A DNA stretch of 64,000 nt from Wukongibacter sp050859025 (GTDB lineage: Bacteria; Bacillota; Clostridia; Peptostreptococcales; Caminicellaceae): assembly GCF_050859025.1 (NCBI RefSeq), contig NZ_CP138200.1, positions 310,001-374,000 of the forward strand, written 5' to 3'. Shown here one piece after another: positions 8,502 through 16,995 of this stretch (within the stretch, counting starts at the first letter, position 1; each line of letters starts with the position of its first letter). Under the pieces are notes generated by a model. It was given only the letters and a program-made list of their open reading frames with translations. It did no database searches and was not told the origin of the DNA. The position numbers were made by a program, and so were the translations under genes.

Positions 8502-8783
8502 TTATTGAAAAAACTTAAATAAAAACCAAATAACTAATATTGTAAAAACGATTTTATTTATTACACTTTTATTTAAAAAGCTGTCTAAAAAGATCACTAA
8601 TTTATTAGTCTCGTTGTTACATAAAATAAATGACACATACTTAATAAAGTCTATGTTTCTAAAAAAGATAATCATAACTAAGAAACTAAAAAAAATTAAT
8701 GATACTGATATTAGTGTCACCTCTCTTTTAAAAAATTGCCAACTTTTTTGATGACTTTGTAGTGATTGATAGATTCTATACAA
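8502..8783 (-). CDS. Small membrane protein, unrecognised
   Basis: An up-to-93-aa frame with hydrophobic segments near residues 24-40 and 72-92. The longest frame starts at TTG. An internal GTG after AAAAGAGAG (near codon 22) is an alternative start, and neither is compelling. It precedes the 71-aa membrane gene. No family recognised. Possibly the 5' end is lost. Confidence 0.4.
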   Translation of the reverse strand: MYRIYQSLQSHQKSWQFFKREVTLISVSLIFFSFLVMIIFFRNIDFIKYVSFILCNNETNKLVIFLDSFLNKSVINKIVFTILVIWFLFKFFQ

Positions 8784-8884
8784 AACAGAATTGACTACTA
8801 GTTTTAATTAATTTTATTGAATAACTAAAATACGTTTCTATTTTACTATATTTGGTAATGAATGTAAAATTACAGATTTGATCA

Positions 8885-8932
8885 ACAATATAAACTTATC
8901 TTGACTATATAGTCAAGATAAGTTTATATTGT
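8885..8932. repeat. Perfect 48-bp palindrome
   Basis: Two exact 24-base arms meet at 8908/8909 with no spacer; the arms begin ACAATATAAACTTATCTTGA. Parts of the arm recur at 17029-17062 and 20905-20943 (CTTATCTT..AC..CATAGT), there followed by AAAATCCTAACATTTT. No T-run follows, so it is probably a repeat-element structure rather than a simple terminator. Confidence 0.8.
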
Positions 8933-8974
8933 GTAAAGCAAACTACAACCTTTAGCCAAAATCTCCGATAAATC

Positions 8975-9071
8975 TCACGCTAAGCCATGAAACATAACAT
9001 AAATTATGTTGTATTCGAGTTATTGGAAGGCTTATTTAAATCTTTGAGTACAACATAATTGCTTAGCGTGA
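8975..9071. repeat. 97-bp inverted-repeat element
   Basis: The ends TCACGCTAAGC and GCTTAGCGTGA are exact complements, and an inner pair ATTATGTTGTA/TACAACATAAT lies within. This has the form of a small hairpin-type mobile element with no coding capacity. No clear target duplication is visible. Confidence 0.6.
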
Positions 9072-9219
9072 ACTATTATTGGTCTTTAATCATCTGAAAA
9101 TCTAGTAATTTTAGTAATGCATTACATTTTTACTTTTTCTACATTTCTTTCACGGATTGTATGCTATTTTAAAATTGGTATATACAACAATCAAAATATA
9201 ATCTAAAGGAGAGCGAGTT

Positions 9220-9306
9220 ATGAAAAAGTTATTTATCATTTTGGGGTTGATATCGATATTGTTACTAAGTAATTCTATGTTAGCTTTTGCGTTGCTCTTA
9301 GTATAA
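9220..9306 (+). pseudogene. Signal-peptide-only ORF, truncated secreted protein
   Basis: 28 codons with a good ribosome site (AAAGGAGAG) encode a typical signal peptide (MKKLFIILGLISILLLSNSM, then LAFA), and the frame stops right after the expected cleavage point. The rest of the gene seems to have been lost by deletion. It could also be a small hydrophobic peptide gene. Confidence 0.45.
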
Positions 9307-9324
9307 TTTAAAACCTTTATTCAT

Positions 9325-9520
9325 CTGAAACTGAAATTGTAAACCTTTCATCTATATCTTGAATCCTTATCTCTCCACGCCTCAATTTAGCAACTTTTTT
9401 TCCAGAATCTTATCAATTTCTTCATCGCTAAGATTTCCAAATAATTCTTGTCTATCTTTTTTATTATAACCAATTACTATATTTCCTTTAACTTTAGGAT
9501 ATTTTCCTGCGTTGTTTTGA
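9325..9520 (-). pseudogene. Fragment of an unrecognised gene
   Basis: Minus-strand reading gives a protein-like stretch (VKGNIVIGYNKKDRQELFG, then NLSDEEIDKILEKKL), followed by a frameshift to GEIRIQDIDERFTISVSDE. The two parts look like one gene tail broken by an indel. No family recognised. Confidence 0.35.
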
Positions 9521-9556
9521 ACATATAAAACAAAACATCAATATTATAACAATATA

Positions 9557-9585
9557 TTTACAAATATAGTATTTATTGTTATAAA
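9557..9585 (+). promoter_or_regulatory. Sigma-A promoter of first 168-aa paralogue
   Basis: TTTACA, 17 bases, TATAAA. The second copy of this duplicated segment has TTGACA at the same place (21044), so this copy carries one -35 change. Confidence 0.6.
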
Positions 9586-9632
9586 TATATAGTATGATTT
9601 ATTCTAAAAAAATTATATGTAGGAGGCACAAG

Positions 9633-10139
9633 ATGGAAAAAAAATATTTAGCAACAGGATTGATTATTTTATTTATTCTAACTAATATATATACGTATAT
9701 ACATTTTTCCAATCAAGAAAATAAACATATATATGTATTAACACTTAAAGGAGAGAGTGAAAATTGGAAAATAGACAATTATCAAATAGTATATAATCTT
9801 TCTAAAGAGGTAGGAAAAAGTGGTTTTGCAGATGTGTATTTTTTAAAAAATATTGATAAAATAGATAAAAGCTCTGTTAGAATATTTGTCTATGATTATT
9901 TTAAAAACGGAAAAGAACCTCATAAAAGTAGTACTCCTCCTTCCTATGATGAAGAAGAAGTTTTTTTCATGATGGGTGATGGAAAAGACTATCCAACTAA
10001 AAATCTTACCATAAAAGATATAGAAGAAAATACATATATGGTAATTGAATGGAAAACAAAAAATGGTAATAACTATAAAGAAAAGATTGATTTAGGTATT
10101 AATTCAAATTTAGCTAATATTGATCATTTACTTCAATAA
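9633..10139 (+). CDS. 168-aa surface protein, paralogue 1
   Basis: A single N-terminal membrane helix (YLATGLIILFILTNIYTYI) and an extracytoplasmic domain opening VLTLKGESENWKIDNYQI and ending KTKNGNNYKEKIDLG. AGGAGG at 9621-9626 fixes the start at ATG 9633; an in-frame ATG further upstream at 9594 lacks a ribosome site. It is nearly identical to the protein at 21120, and promoter and leader are duplicated as well. The domain looks beta-rich. No function assigned. Confidence 0.75.
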   Translation: MEKKYLATGLIILFILTNIYTYIHFSNQENKHIYVLTLKGESENWKIDNYQIVYNLSKEVGKSGFADVYFLKNIDKIDKSSVRIFVYDYFKNGKEPHKSSTPPSYDEEEVFFMMGDGKDYPTKNLTIKDIEENTYMVIEWKTKNGNNYKEKIDLGINSNLANIDHLLQ

Positions 10140-10206
10140 CTATTTTAGTTTTAATATGATATTCTGATGATCATAATATTAATAAGGGGCTGACCCAAAA
10201 GTAGTA

Positions 10207-10247
10207 CAACAATCGGAACTATCGAACAATATTTAAGCTGTTTTAAT
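10207..10247 (+). repeat. 41-bp exact repeat, copy 1
   Basis: A 41-base segment starting CAACAATCGGAACTATCGAA is identical at 25415-25455. In the second place it lies at the 3' end of a degenerate reading frame; here the surrounding frame is not preserved. The remainder of 10150-10480 shows no gene. Confidence 0.75.
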
Positions 10248-10463
10248 TCATGATTACAGTTAAGTTGTGAATAGAAATTCAAAATAGAAACTTTAACGTA
10301 AATCTGAAACAAAGTAATACTGATGAGTGCAATTTACATTGCGGGTAAGTGTCATTATCTTAACTATAGAACCAGAAATCTAGTGTTTTTAACTCATTCA
10401 ATGTTGTTTATATATAAATAACGTGAATATGCTAAAAACACTAGATTTATCATTTTAGATGTA

Positions 10464-11016
10464 CAAAAACTAAATATGCAGATAAGTTAATGGATAATGG
10501 TACTATTATGTTCAATACAGAAAGGGCTCGGGCTAAAATGGAAAGAAAGGATGGCAAAGGGCAAGGAGATTTATATGAAGGAGTTTATGCAACTTGTGGA
10601 CTATATGATATACCTTCTATAAAGGAATATCACAATGCATATGAAGACGTAGAACCCGAAAATGATGGAAAACTGGTGTATTTTAAAAGAAGTAGCGTTA
10701 TAGACATGCCTTCATTCTGCTTTTCTTTACTTAAGCAAAGTCTTTTTAATCGTCCTGTTAAAGAAGGAATTCAAAAATTAGAAGCTATAATTCATGGAAG
10801 ATATTTTAAAGATTTTGCCGATGACTTGAATAAAGATGAAGTTATGAAACTGAAGGAAGAATCGTTATAAATACACGAAACAAAAAACTATTAAATACTT
10901 TAGTCCGTAAACCGATTGACATAGGTTCAGTTAAGGAATTTTCTGTTCAGAGTAATGAATATTTTGAAAAAGGAGTTCGTGTTGAAATGAGAGCCGATAT
11001 ATTTCAATGTGATTAA
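10464..11016 (+). pseudogene. Degenerate gene, unrecognised
   Basis: The longest intact piece is 10490-10870 (126 codons, including GKGQGDLYEGVYATC). The same frame reads upstream without a start codon (FRCTKTKYADKLMDNG). Downstream the protein-like sequence resumes in another frame after 10870 (IDIGSVKEFSVQSNEYFEKG, then VRVEMRADIF) to a stop near 11016. So both ends are broken. The N-terminal pattern faintly recalls DUF2971-like proteins, but I would not assign it. 11017-11279 holds no gene. Confidence 0.5.
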
Positions 11017-11279
11017 AAAACTTTGCAAAAAAGATGTTGATTACTTCTCCTAACAGTATATTTGAATAAGGGCTTGCGTAGGCATGTTTTTGAAGTGTTA
11101 CAGGTTCTACCCCCCCTCACCGTGCATAAACACTTCATGAGAAAGACTTAGGGTGTCTGATTCAAATGTCTCAAAGGTCAATCCCTAACAATAACAGACT
11201 GTATGGAATGATGGCAGAGATTTTATCTCTACTATTTTTTGAAAAATTTAATAAGTTAGGATAGTAAAAGAAACATGAT

Positions 11280-11663
11280 TTAAAACTTCTCATATATCTT
11301 TGCTCTTAGGGCTTTTGCTCCTTGTCTTAAGTGAGTATTTTCCTTTTCTAATTTTCTAATTTTCTCTCGTATAGATGTAATTAAAACGTCTTTGCTTGCG
11401 TCAGTCATTCCATGTTTAACCTGTTTAGGTGAAGGCAAACCTTCTTGCTGCTTACGAAGATTTTCAATACGATTCCTCACTTCTTGATTATTGTATAAGT
11501 AAGCCTTTGAAACCCCAGATTCCGTTGAAACACTATTAAAATTGATACGAGCTTTAGTTCTTATTAATCTTTTGATAGCTTCATTAACTTTCTTTACAGC
11601 ATTCTCTTTTTTCTATTGTGCATATGCTTTTAAATCTTCTGTATTTGGTTTTACATTATCCAT
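11280..11663 (-). pseudogene. Tn554-TnpC-like (DUF6262) protein with in-frame amber codon
   Basis: The minus-strand frame from ATG 11663 reads MDNVKPNTEDLKAYAQ, then TAG (11615-11613), then continues in frame through SVSTESGVSKAYLYNN and RNRIENLRKQQEGLPSPKQV to a coiled-coil-like end. This is the pattern of small proteins found with Tn554-type tyrosine recombinases. The start overlaps the end of a recombinase fragment upstream, the expected order. The amber codon at position 17 suggests decay, although the 66 codons from 11480 are still open. Confidence 0.6.
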
Positions 11664-11790
11664 TGTTTACATATTCTCGACCCTTCTTTCCAGCCTTGTG
11701 ATGCGTTTTACCTTCCTTAAGTATTGATAAGATTGTCTCATACCGTTTCAATAGAGACAGATTTTCTTCTACCCATATGCTACGGTTCTG
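11656..11790 (-). pseudogene. C-terminal fragment of a Tn554-type tyrosine recombinase
   Basis: An open frame of ~44 codons (NRSIWVEENLSLLKRYETIL, ending KGREYVNNG) ends by overlapping the start of the TnpC-like gene, as in Tn554-type operons. Upstream it is cut exactly at a GGCCCAGAACC repeat unit (11781-11794), so that repeat marks a rearrangement junction. The identification rests on position and pattern, not on visible catalytic residues. Confidence 0.4.
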
Positions 11791-12038
11791 GGCCTATTAA
11801 AAGATTTACCTAATAGATTATTCTAAACCATATTCTTGAGATTGATATAAACATTGATATAATTGGGTTTAAATAGGTTTCTAAATTTGTTACCTTCTCA
11901 CTTTCTATATAGTTATATTCTTATCTTAAAAAATCATTAGATAAATATTATACAGGATTGAAATGATTTGCGATATAATGTAATATTTACCTGTTGGCAT
12001 GATTGCTTACACATAAATTTAGAAAGGGAGAGGTGTAT

Positions 12039-12556
12039 TTGAAAATACTAGATAATATAATAATTAACTTTGAATTTTCTGGCGATTTTGTTAGAGAACG
12101 CGCTGAAAAAGAAGCTAAATTTTTAGTCTTTTTTTATTAGAAGACAGTCAATTAGTTTTTTTGGAAATAGAAAGTAATCTTTATCCGAATCCAAAAGGGG
12201 AGATTACAGGTGCTAGTCAAGAAATCAAAGAAATTGTTTTAACAAACACTATTTTGGAAACAAAAGAAAAACTCTTTGACTTTTATTATGAAACAGATGA
12301 AAATGAGCTTTTTTACTGGTTTTCTCCTCAAAATAAAGAGGAAATTATTAAAATAATCGAAGCTAAGTTCCTTGATTATCATTGTGTTGTTTTAAAAAAA
12401 GGGAACAGACTCAAAGATTACGAGTATTTATTAGACATAACAGAACATTTCAATTATAATAATGACGAATGCAGGGCATTGATAATAAACGAGAAAGTTG
12501 TAGATAGTTTTAAAACTAATGTACAATCGAAAATAGAAAAAATGTTGTCTTGTTAG
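12039..12556 (+). pseudogene. Unrecognised ~170-aa protein with a T-run frameshift
   Basis: The reading starts at TTG 12039 (or GTG 12033) after AGAAAGGGAG and gives KILDNIIINFEFSGDFVRER, then meets seven T at about 12128-12134. With one more T the frame continues LLEDSQLVFLEIESNLYPNP into the long frame that ends at 12556. A 1-bp homopolymer deletion, or a sequencing error there, breaks the gene. The protein is soluble, acidic, and of no recognised family. It is followed by a terminator. Confidence 0.55.
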
Positions 12557-12582
12557 AAAGAACTTACTACTAAAGAAAACAA

Positions 12583-12607
12583 GAAACCCTTTACTCCAAA
12601 GGGTTTC
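12583..12607 (+). terminator. Terminator hairpin, left partner of a lost IS
   Basis: GAAACCCTTT/AAAGGGTTTC with a 5-base loop. Instead of the expected T-run, the next bases are the end sequence of the IS1182-type element (AGTCTGTCGACA, 12608-12619). Confidence 0.75.
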
Positions 12608-12638
12608 AGTCTGTCGACATGAATAATGTCGTTTTTTT
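12607..12638 (+). mobile_element. Remnant of an IS1182-type end with its own terminator
   Basis: CAGTCTGTCGACA matches the first 13 bases of the IS at 45118. It is followed by the hairpin CGACAT/ATGTCG and seven T. No matching right end or second hairpin copy is found nearby, so the rest has been deleted. It shows a third independent location where this end type abuts a terminator stem. Confidence 0.6.
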
Positions 12639-12750
12639 AATTTTAATAAAAATCACAGTATTAATTTTGCCCTTTAATATATTCTCTAGCTTTGGAAAAT
12701 CGGAAATTCTTCTTATGATATATAATTTCAGATCTGTTATATCTCTAATA

Positions 12751-12793
12751 GGCCTAGAACCAGCATTCGTGACACGGATGCTGGTTCTAGGCC
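12751..12793. repeat. Back-to-back REP-like palindrome
   Basis: Two exact 16-base arms (GGCCTAGAACCAGCAT and its complement) flank 11 bases. This is a head-to-head pair of the repeat described at 7940, the classic form of a REP/BIME unit. Confidence 0.8.
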
Positions 12794-12814
12794 ATATAAA
12801 AAGAATATATTTAG

Positions 12815-12978
12815 GTTTACTAAATACACCTTCAAAGGTTTATAAAGTATTGGTAGAAATATATCTATGTATAAAAAGAAACGGACGAAAATCACACCGA
12901 AAAGGTCAAAAAACTTTCTTTGACATTCTTGGAGTATCTCACCACTACCAAGAAAAGGCGTGTAAATTCGTCGCATAA
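12815..12978 (+). pseudogene. C-terminal remnant of an IS4-type transposase
   Basis: Codons near the end read IKRNGRKSHRKGQKTFFDIL, the C-terminal signature of IS4/IS231-type transposases. The same tail occurs in the remnant at 6720-6790 in the opposite orientation. Everything upstream in this frame is unrelated and includes the REP palindrome. Confidence 0.55.
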
Positions 12979-13945
12979 ACCAATTTAATAATACCATAAG
13001 TTTAAGATCTATGTCTTTATAAATTTTTAAAAATTTTTCATAGGTCTTTTTGTTATACAACAAATTTTATGAGTTTTTTAGAAATTATGAATAGAAACAT
13101 GGCTTAACCTGTTCTAAATATCATTTTGATCAGAACAAGCAGGAATTTCAAGATTGCATAGCTATTAAAATTCCTTAGCTTGATGGGCATGGGGTCTCGC
13201 CAACATTCCTACAAAAACCACGTTAAGGATTTAAATGGAATAAATTACTTAATTTAAAAAAGATACATAATATACTTGTGTATCTTTTTTAAATCTTCTA
13301 AAACCCTTGATATATAAGGGTTTATACTAGTTTCACAAGACAAATGGACTTTACTTAACTTGATAAATAGCACATAATTATATCTATAATTATGTTATGT
13401 ATTATTTATGGAGGATTCATTTATGGAATTTGTACAACCTATAAGATGACATCTCATATTAAAAGATTTGGAGAGTATATTATAGATTTAGATGAAACTC
13501 CTGACTCAATACATGAAGTAGATATTGAAAGAATAATAGAATTGGCCGCTGTATAAATTTTTTACATTAGTGGCCCGTTTTTACACGCATCTCGGCTTCA
13601 ACCCTTTAGGCGTTTCTGAACATTTCTGATTATTTGTAATTTTTAGAAACATTAAGAAAATGTTGCATATTATTCTTTCTTCAATTTATTACATATTTTT
13701 ACATAGATGTTATGCTATTATTTTTTTGATAAAATTTTTTTCGAAAAAGGAAATGTTAAAATTTATATGCGATTGTACCTATAGCTACCACCTCCGTGTG
13801 ACGGTAAAAAAAGACATTAGATGTCTAAAAGAATTGTTCATATGCATTATACCATTTTAAGAAGTAAGCAATAAATGAAATTGCATTTTGAAAAAAAATA
13901 AAATAATTAAGTTTATAATTATAAATCAATTTAAGGAGATGTATA
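12979..13945. other. Degenerate intergenic stretch
   Basis: No intact gene that I can support. It contains a 36-codon protein-like scrap at about 13446-13556 (HIKRFGEYIIDLDETPDSIH), a hairpin at about 13260-13290 with matching runs (AAAAAAGATAC/GTATCTTTTTT), and a short segment at 13185-13222 (CATTCCTACAAAAACC) that resembles 19865-19900. It reads as an accumulation of gene and element remnants. Confidence 0.4.
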
Positions 13946-14377
13946 ATGAATAACAAGATAAGACAGTTATTTTTATTTTGCTTTATTTTATTTGTAAGTT
14001 TTATTGATGCAGTATTGATTATTACTTCATTATTTTTATGTATGGGTAATTTTAAATGGTTTCCATGGTATAACAGTGAAATCTTAATGGGTGGGCTGCT
14101 TTTACTACCCATAATAGTGCCAATATGGATTATAACAAGTATTTTGAATTTTTCAAAAAAAGAATTGCATATGAATGGAATCTTTCTGTTCATAAATATT
14201 ATTATGTATAATGTTTTGCTTTTTCTATTTGATAAAGCATGGGATTATAAAGGGACAGTATACTTTAGTTACTTATTTAATTTAACTGGAGTAATAGGAG
14301 TAATAGTTTTAGTTGCTTTATTATTATTATTATTAATTAATACAATAAGAGTTAGTATTCAACTCTTCAAGCAATAA
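13946..14377 (+). CDS. Four-helix membrane protein, unrecognised
   Basis: 143 aa with AAGGAG nine bases before the ATG. Hydrophobic segments lie at about 7-33, 47-67, 79-97 and 107-133. No charged motif or known signature. It is a convergent neighbour of the secreted-protein operon and shares a bidirectional terminator with it. Confidence 0.6.
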   Translation: MNNKIRQLFLFCFILFVSFIDAVLIITSLFLCMGNFKWFPWYNSEILMGGLLLLPIIVPIWIITSILNFSKKELHMNGIFLFINIIMYNVLLFLFDKAWDYKGTVYFSYLFNLTGVIGVIVLVALLLLLLINTIRVSIQLFKQ

Positions 14378-14410
14378 CTATTTATAAATAAATTATAAGT
14401 ACAAGAAAAA

Positions 14411-14433
14411 GGTGAAGATTGATTTTCTTCACC
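14411..14433. terminator. Bidirectional hairpin
   Basis: GGTGAA/TTCACC hairpin between two convergent genes, with A-rich sequence on the left and T-rich in its loop. Probably terminates both. Confidence 0.5.
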
Positions 14434-14476
14434 AAATTACTTTTCATATAAAATATATTGCTATTCAATGCCAGAA

Positions 14477-15073
14477 TCAATAAGCAGCAGAATCAATAAA
14501 CTCTAAGTAGTCCATTGCTTGACCTCTAGGTCCTATAAGAGGACTGTGGTCATCGACTAGACTAGTTTTTGAAATATCTCCATCTCTAATCATAACATTA
14601 TTCCACTCATAACAGTATTCCACAACACCATCACATCTTAGTTTGTCAATCTCAGACGGATTTATATATGTTCCTGGATCATCGTCATATTCTAATAAAT
14701 TAAGAAAAGTATATGAAATAGCTTGCATTGTAAGGTCACTTGCTGTTTCTCTAATATCGTCACGATCATTGGAAGTACAATCGTCAGCAGCATAAACTCC
14801 CATAAAATCATTTCCATCTAAAAAATCATCATACGAACAAAACTCTACATCATAGCCTGGTCCATTTATATGGATAATTGCATTATACCCATATTCCTTT
14901 ACATTTTCGTGATACATAAGCCCCGCATGCCAGTTTACTTCTATCGGTCCAATAAAAACCCCATCTCTGTATACTGGAAGTCCTGAATAATCATTATAAG
15001 CAAAAGAATTTGAAGTAAAAGTTAATAGTAAAATTAAAGTACAAAATGTACTAATCTTAATTGTTTTTATCAT
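14477..15073 (-). CDS. Secreted protein, possible permuted NlpC/P60-type cysteine peptidase
   Basis: 198 aa after choosing ATG 15073, which follows GGAGGGG; an in-frame ATG further upstream lacks a ribosome site. A signal peptide ends near SNSFA. His lies in VNWHAGLMY early in the mature protein, and Cys in LRCDGVVEYCYEW near the end. That order (His first, Cys later) fits circularly permuted papain-like enzymes of the YiiX/NlpC type that act on cell-wall peptides or amides. It lies 41 bp after the gene for a secreted helical-repeat protein. The catalytic assignment is inference. Confidence 0.6.
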   Translation of the reverse strand: MIKTIKISTFCTLILLLTFTSNSFAYNDYSGLPVYRDGVFIGPIEVNWHAGLMYHENVKEYGYNAIIHINGPGYDVEFCSYDDFLDGNDFMGVYAADDCTSNDRDDIRETASDLTMQAISYTFLNLLEYDDDPGTYINPSEIDKLRCDGVVEYCYEWNNVMIRDGDISKTSLVDDHSPLIGPRGQAMDYLEFIDSAAY

Positions 15074-15114
15074 ATTTTCCCCTCCATTCATTAAATATTG
15101 AAACTTAGTCAAGC

Positions 15115-16260
15115 TTAGTTATAATCTTCATCCCATTTTATATTTCTTTCATATGAATGCTCATTCACTTTAGTAATAAGATTTTTTGCTTGATTTTTAA
15201 CTTCTTCATCGCTACAATTATTCGCTAATATTTCTAATTTAGGCATGAAACTTTTAAAAGGAGCTATATCAACACATTCAAGTCCTACCTTTATAGTTTC
15301 AATATCATTTGTTATTTCTAACATTTTTTCAACTGTTAAATAATTTTTATTAATATAATAAGCTATTACTGAATTCTCTTGTACCTTTTCCCTGTTATTT
15401 ATAACAGCTTTAACTGAATTTTGAGTTTTAATATTTCCTAACGAACGTATAGAACTATTAATTGTTATATAATTATTAGATTCTTTTATAAAATTTTCAA
15501 TGATATCTACTCTATGGTCTTCTCCATCTAATTCAGAAATTACACTACTTGAAGTTCTAGTCAATAAGTCGATTGACATCCCCACTTCTTTATCTGAATA
15601 TTTCTTGTGGCCTTTTATTATTTGTTTAATTATTGGATAAGTTTCTTGCTCATTAATTTTTTTAAGTTCTTTTAAACTCCTTGCTTTTAAGATCTCGTTT
15701 TGTTCTTTTGAATCAATTATTTCTTTTAACATATCAATATCATTATTATCCAAATTATCCATACTTGCTAGTGCATAAAAACGTAGTTTTTGATTTTCAG
15801 ATGAATCCTTAACTATTGTCCTTAAAGAGTTATCAAATTTATCTGTGTTTTTTTTGTTACTTTTATGTTTAGAATAAGAATAACAATCAATCATATAAGT
15901 TTTAAAAAGATCACTATAATCTTTATTCTCTACAAAAGAAATATAATCACTTTCTGTCAATTCATTTATGAGTTTGTTTCTTGTAACATCTGCAAACATT
16001 GTCATTGATGTCGGATCATTTGCTTTTTCTAATTCATCTGCAAATTCTGCAATCGTTAATATCAACTCTGATTTGTTAAGTGTATTTACATATGTATCAA
16101 ACTCATTTTTTTCTTTAATTCCTATTATTTTCTTATAATGTTGCTTTTCTTTTATTTGTTGTATATCTGGTGCACGATAATCATTTACATTTGCTGATGA
16201 AAGTAAAACACTAGTAGATATTAAGCTAATTACTATAAGTATCGTAAATATTTTTTTCAT
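15115..16260 (-). CDS. Secreted alpha-helical (HEAT-like) repeat protein
   Basis: 381 aa from ATG 16260, six bases after GGAGG. The signal peptide is MKKIFTILIVISLISTSVLL. From about residue 110 on, the protein is a run of paired amphipathic helices spaced about 30-35 residues, with patterns such as FYALASMDNL, SIRSLGNIK and IKVGLECVD. This suggests HEAT/armadillo-like repeats used for protein binding. It is the first gene of a two-gene operon with the putative peptidase, so it may be its binding partner or inhibitor (inference). Confidence 0.55.
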   Translation of the reverse strand: MKKIFTILIVISLISTSVLLSSANVNDYRAPDIQQIKEKQHYKKIIGIKEKNEFDTYVNTLNKSELILTIAEFADELEKANDPTSMTMFADVTRNKLINELTESDYISFVENKDYSDLFKTYMIDCYSYSKHKSNKKNTDKFDNSLRTIVKDSSENQKLRFYALASMDNLDNNDIDMLKEIIDSKEQNEILKARSLKELKKINEQETYPIIKQIIKGHKKYSDKEVGMSIDLLTRTSSSVISELDGEDHRVDIIENFIKESNNYITINSSIRSLGNIKTQNSVKAVINNREKVQENSVIAYYINKNYLTVEKMLEITNDIETIKVGLECVDIAPFKSFMPKLEILANNCSDEEVKNQAKNLITKVNEHSYERNIKWDEDYN

Positions 16261-16363
16261 TTTTTCCTCCAATTATTATATTATTTGGTTGCAACCCATA
16301 CATAATGTATCACATTTTCAGAAAAATAATTGTAGAATATTGTAATTTATGGTTTTTTTTGAT

Positions 16364-16560
16364 GACGCAAAGCCAGCAAACGTGTCACCAGGAGCAAAGT
16401 AAAATTATGAATGTTGTAAAATAGCAGGTTCCAAGTATTAAATTTAATTATAAATTTTAAAAAAATACTTATATTTTAAGCTAAACGAAAATTGTTGGAA
16501 ATGCTTTGTCTGAATCTTTACTTTGCCTCTGGTAACACGTTTTGCTGGTTTTGGGCCTAA
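16364..16560. repeat. Inverted-repeat element of the REP-like family
   Basis: The left end (AAAGCCAGCAAACGTGTCAC, then CAGGAGCAAAGTAAA) and the right end, read in reverse (GGCCCAAAACCAGC, AAAACGTGTTACC, GAGGCAAAGTAAA), match over about 40 bp with a few changes. The ~120-bp centre is noncoding. It is the longest member of the repeat family described at 7940 and looks like a MITE. Confidence 0.6.
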
Positions 16561-16585
16561 CAATAAAAAAATTGTCGTAAAATAT

Positions 16586-16629
16586 ACATTATAACAAAAT
16601 AGTAAAATATTACTATTTTGTTATAATGT
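16586..16629. repeat. Perfect 19-bp-stem hairpin
   Basis: Arms ACATTATAACAAAATAGTA and its complement around a 6-base loop, standing alone in noncoding DNA next to the preceding element. Confidence 0.65.
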
Positions 16630-16749
16630 TTTAAAAATTTAAAATATTTAAAAACAATTAAAAATACTGTAAATGATGGTTTAGAATATTGTTTGCCCGG
16701 TGCCAGCAACGTGTCATGTGTGATTTTTTAATAAAGTTTGATTATTTTC

Positions 16750-16995
16750 AAAAAAGATTGATCGTTTTAAAAAAAGTTTGATCAAAATATCGTTAAATTT
16801 GCTAAAGCGAATTTACTGTTCATGCATAAATATTAAGAAAATGAAAGGTATTCTCTAATATTTATATAAAGTACTTCTCGTTTTAAGAATATATATGCAA
16901 GAAGGCATGTATTAAAAATATAAAATGATCAAACTTTTTTAAAAAATTTGACTGTTATTTTTAACTACTATATGGAGTTTTGATCAATCTTTTTT
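16750..16995. repeat. Nested inverted repeats, 246 bp
   Basis: Outer arms AAAAAAGATTGATC (16750-16763) and GATCAATCTTTTTT (16982-16995) are exact complements. Inner arms AAAAAAAGTTTGATCA (16769) and TGATCAAACTTTTTT (16926-16940) are also complements. The centre is noncoding. This is the form of a hairpin-type transposable element. A single REP-like unit (16695-16716) lies just to its left. Confidence 0.6.

Noticed and set aside
11542..11727. 61-codon plus-strand hydrophobic frame
   Set aside because: Antisense of the TnpC-like pseudogene.
12737..13063. 108-codon minus-strand frame
   Set aside because: It overlaps the IS4 transposase tail readable on the plus strand and the REP palindrome; it is an antisense shadow.
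13660..13860. 66-codon plus-strand frame
   Set aside because: Low-complexity hydrophobic sequence, no ribosome site, in a degenerate stretch.
13825..14193. 122-codon minus-strand frame
   Set aside because: Antisense to the four-helix membrane protein gene at 13946, which has a clear ribosome site; this frame has none.
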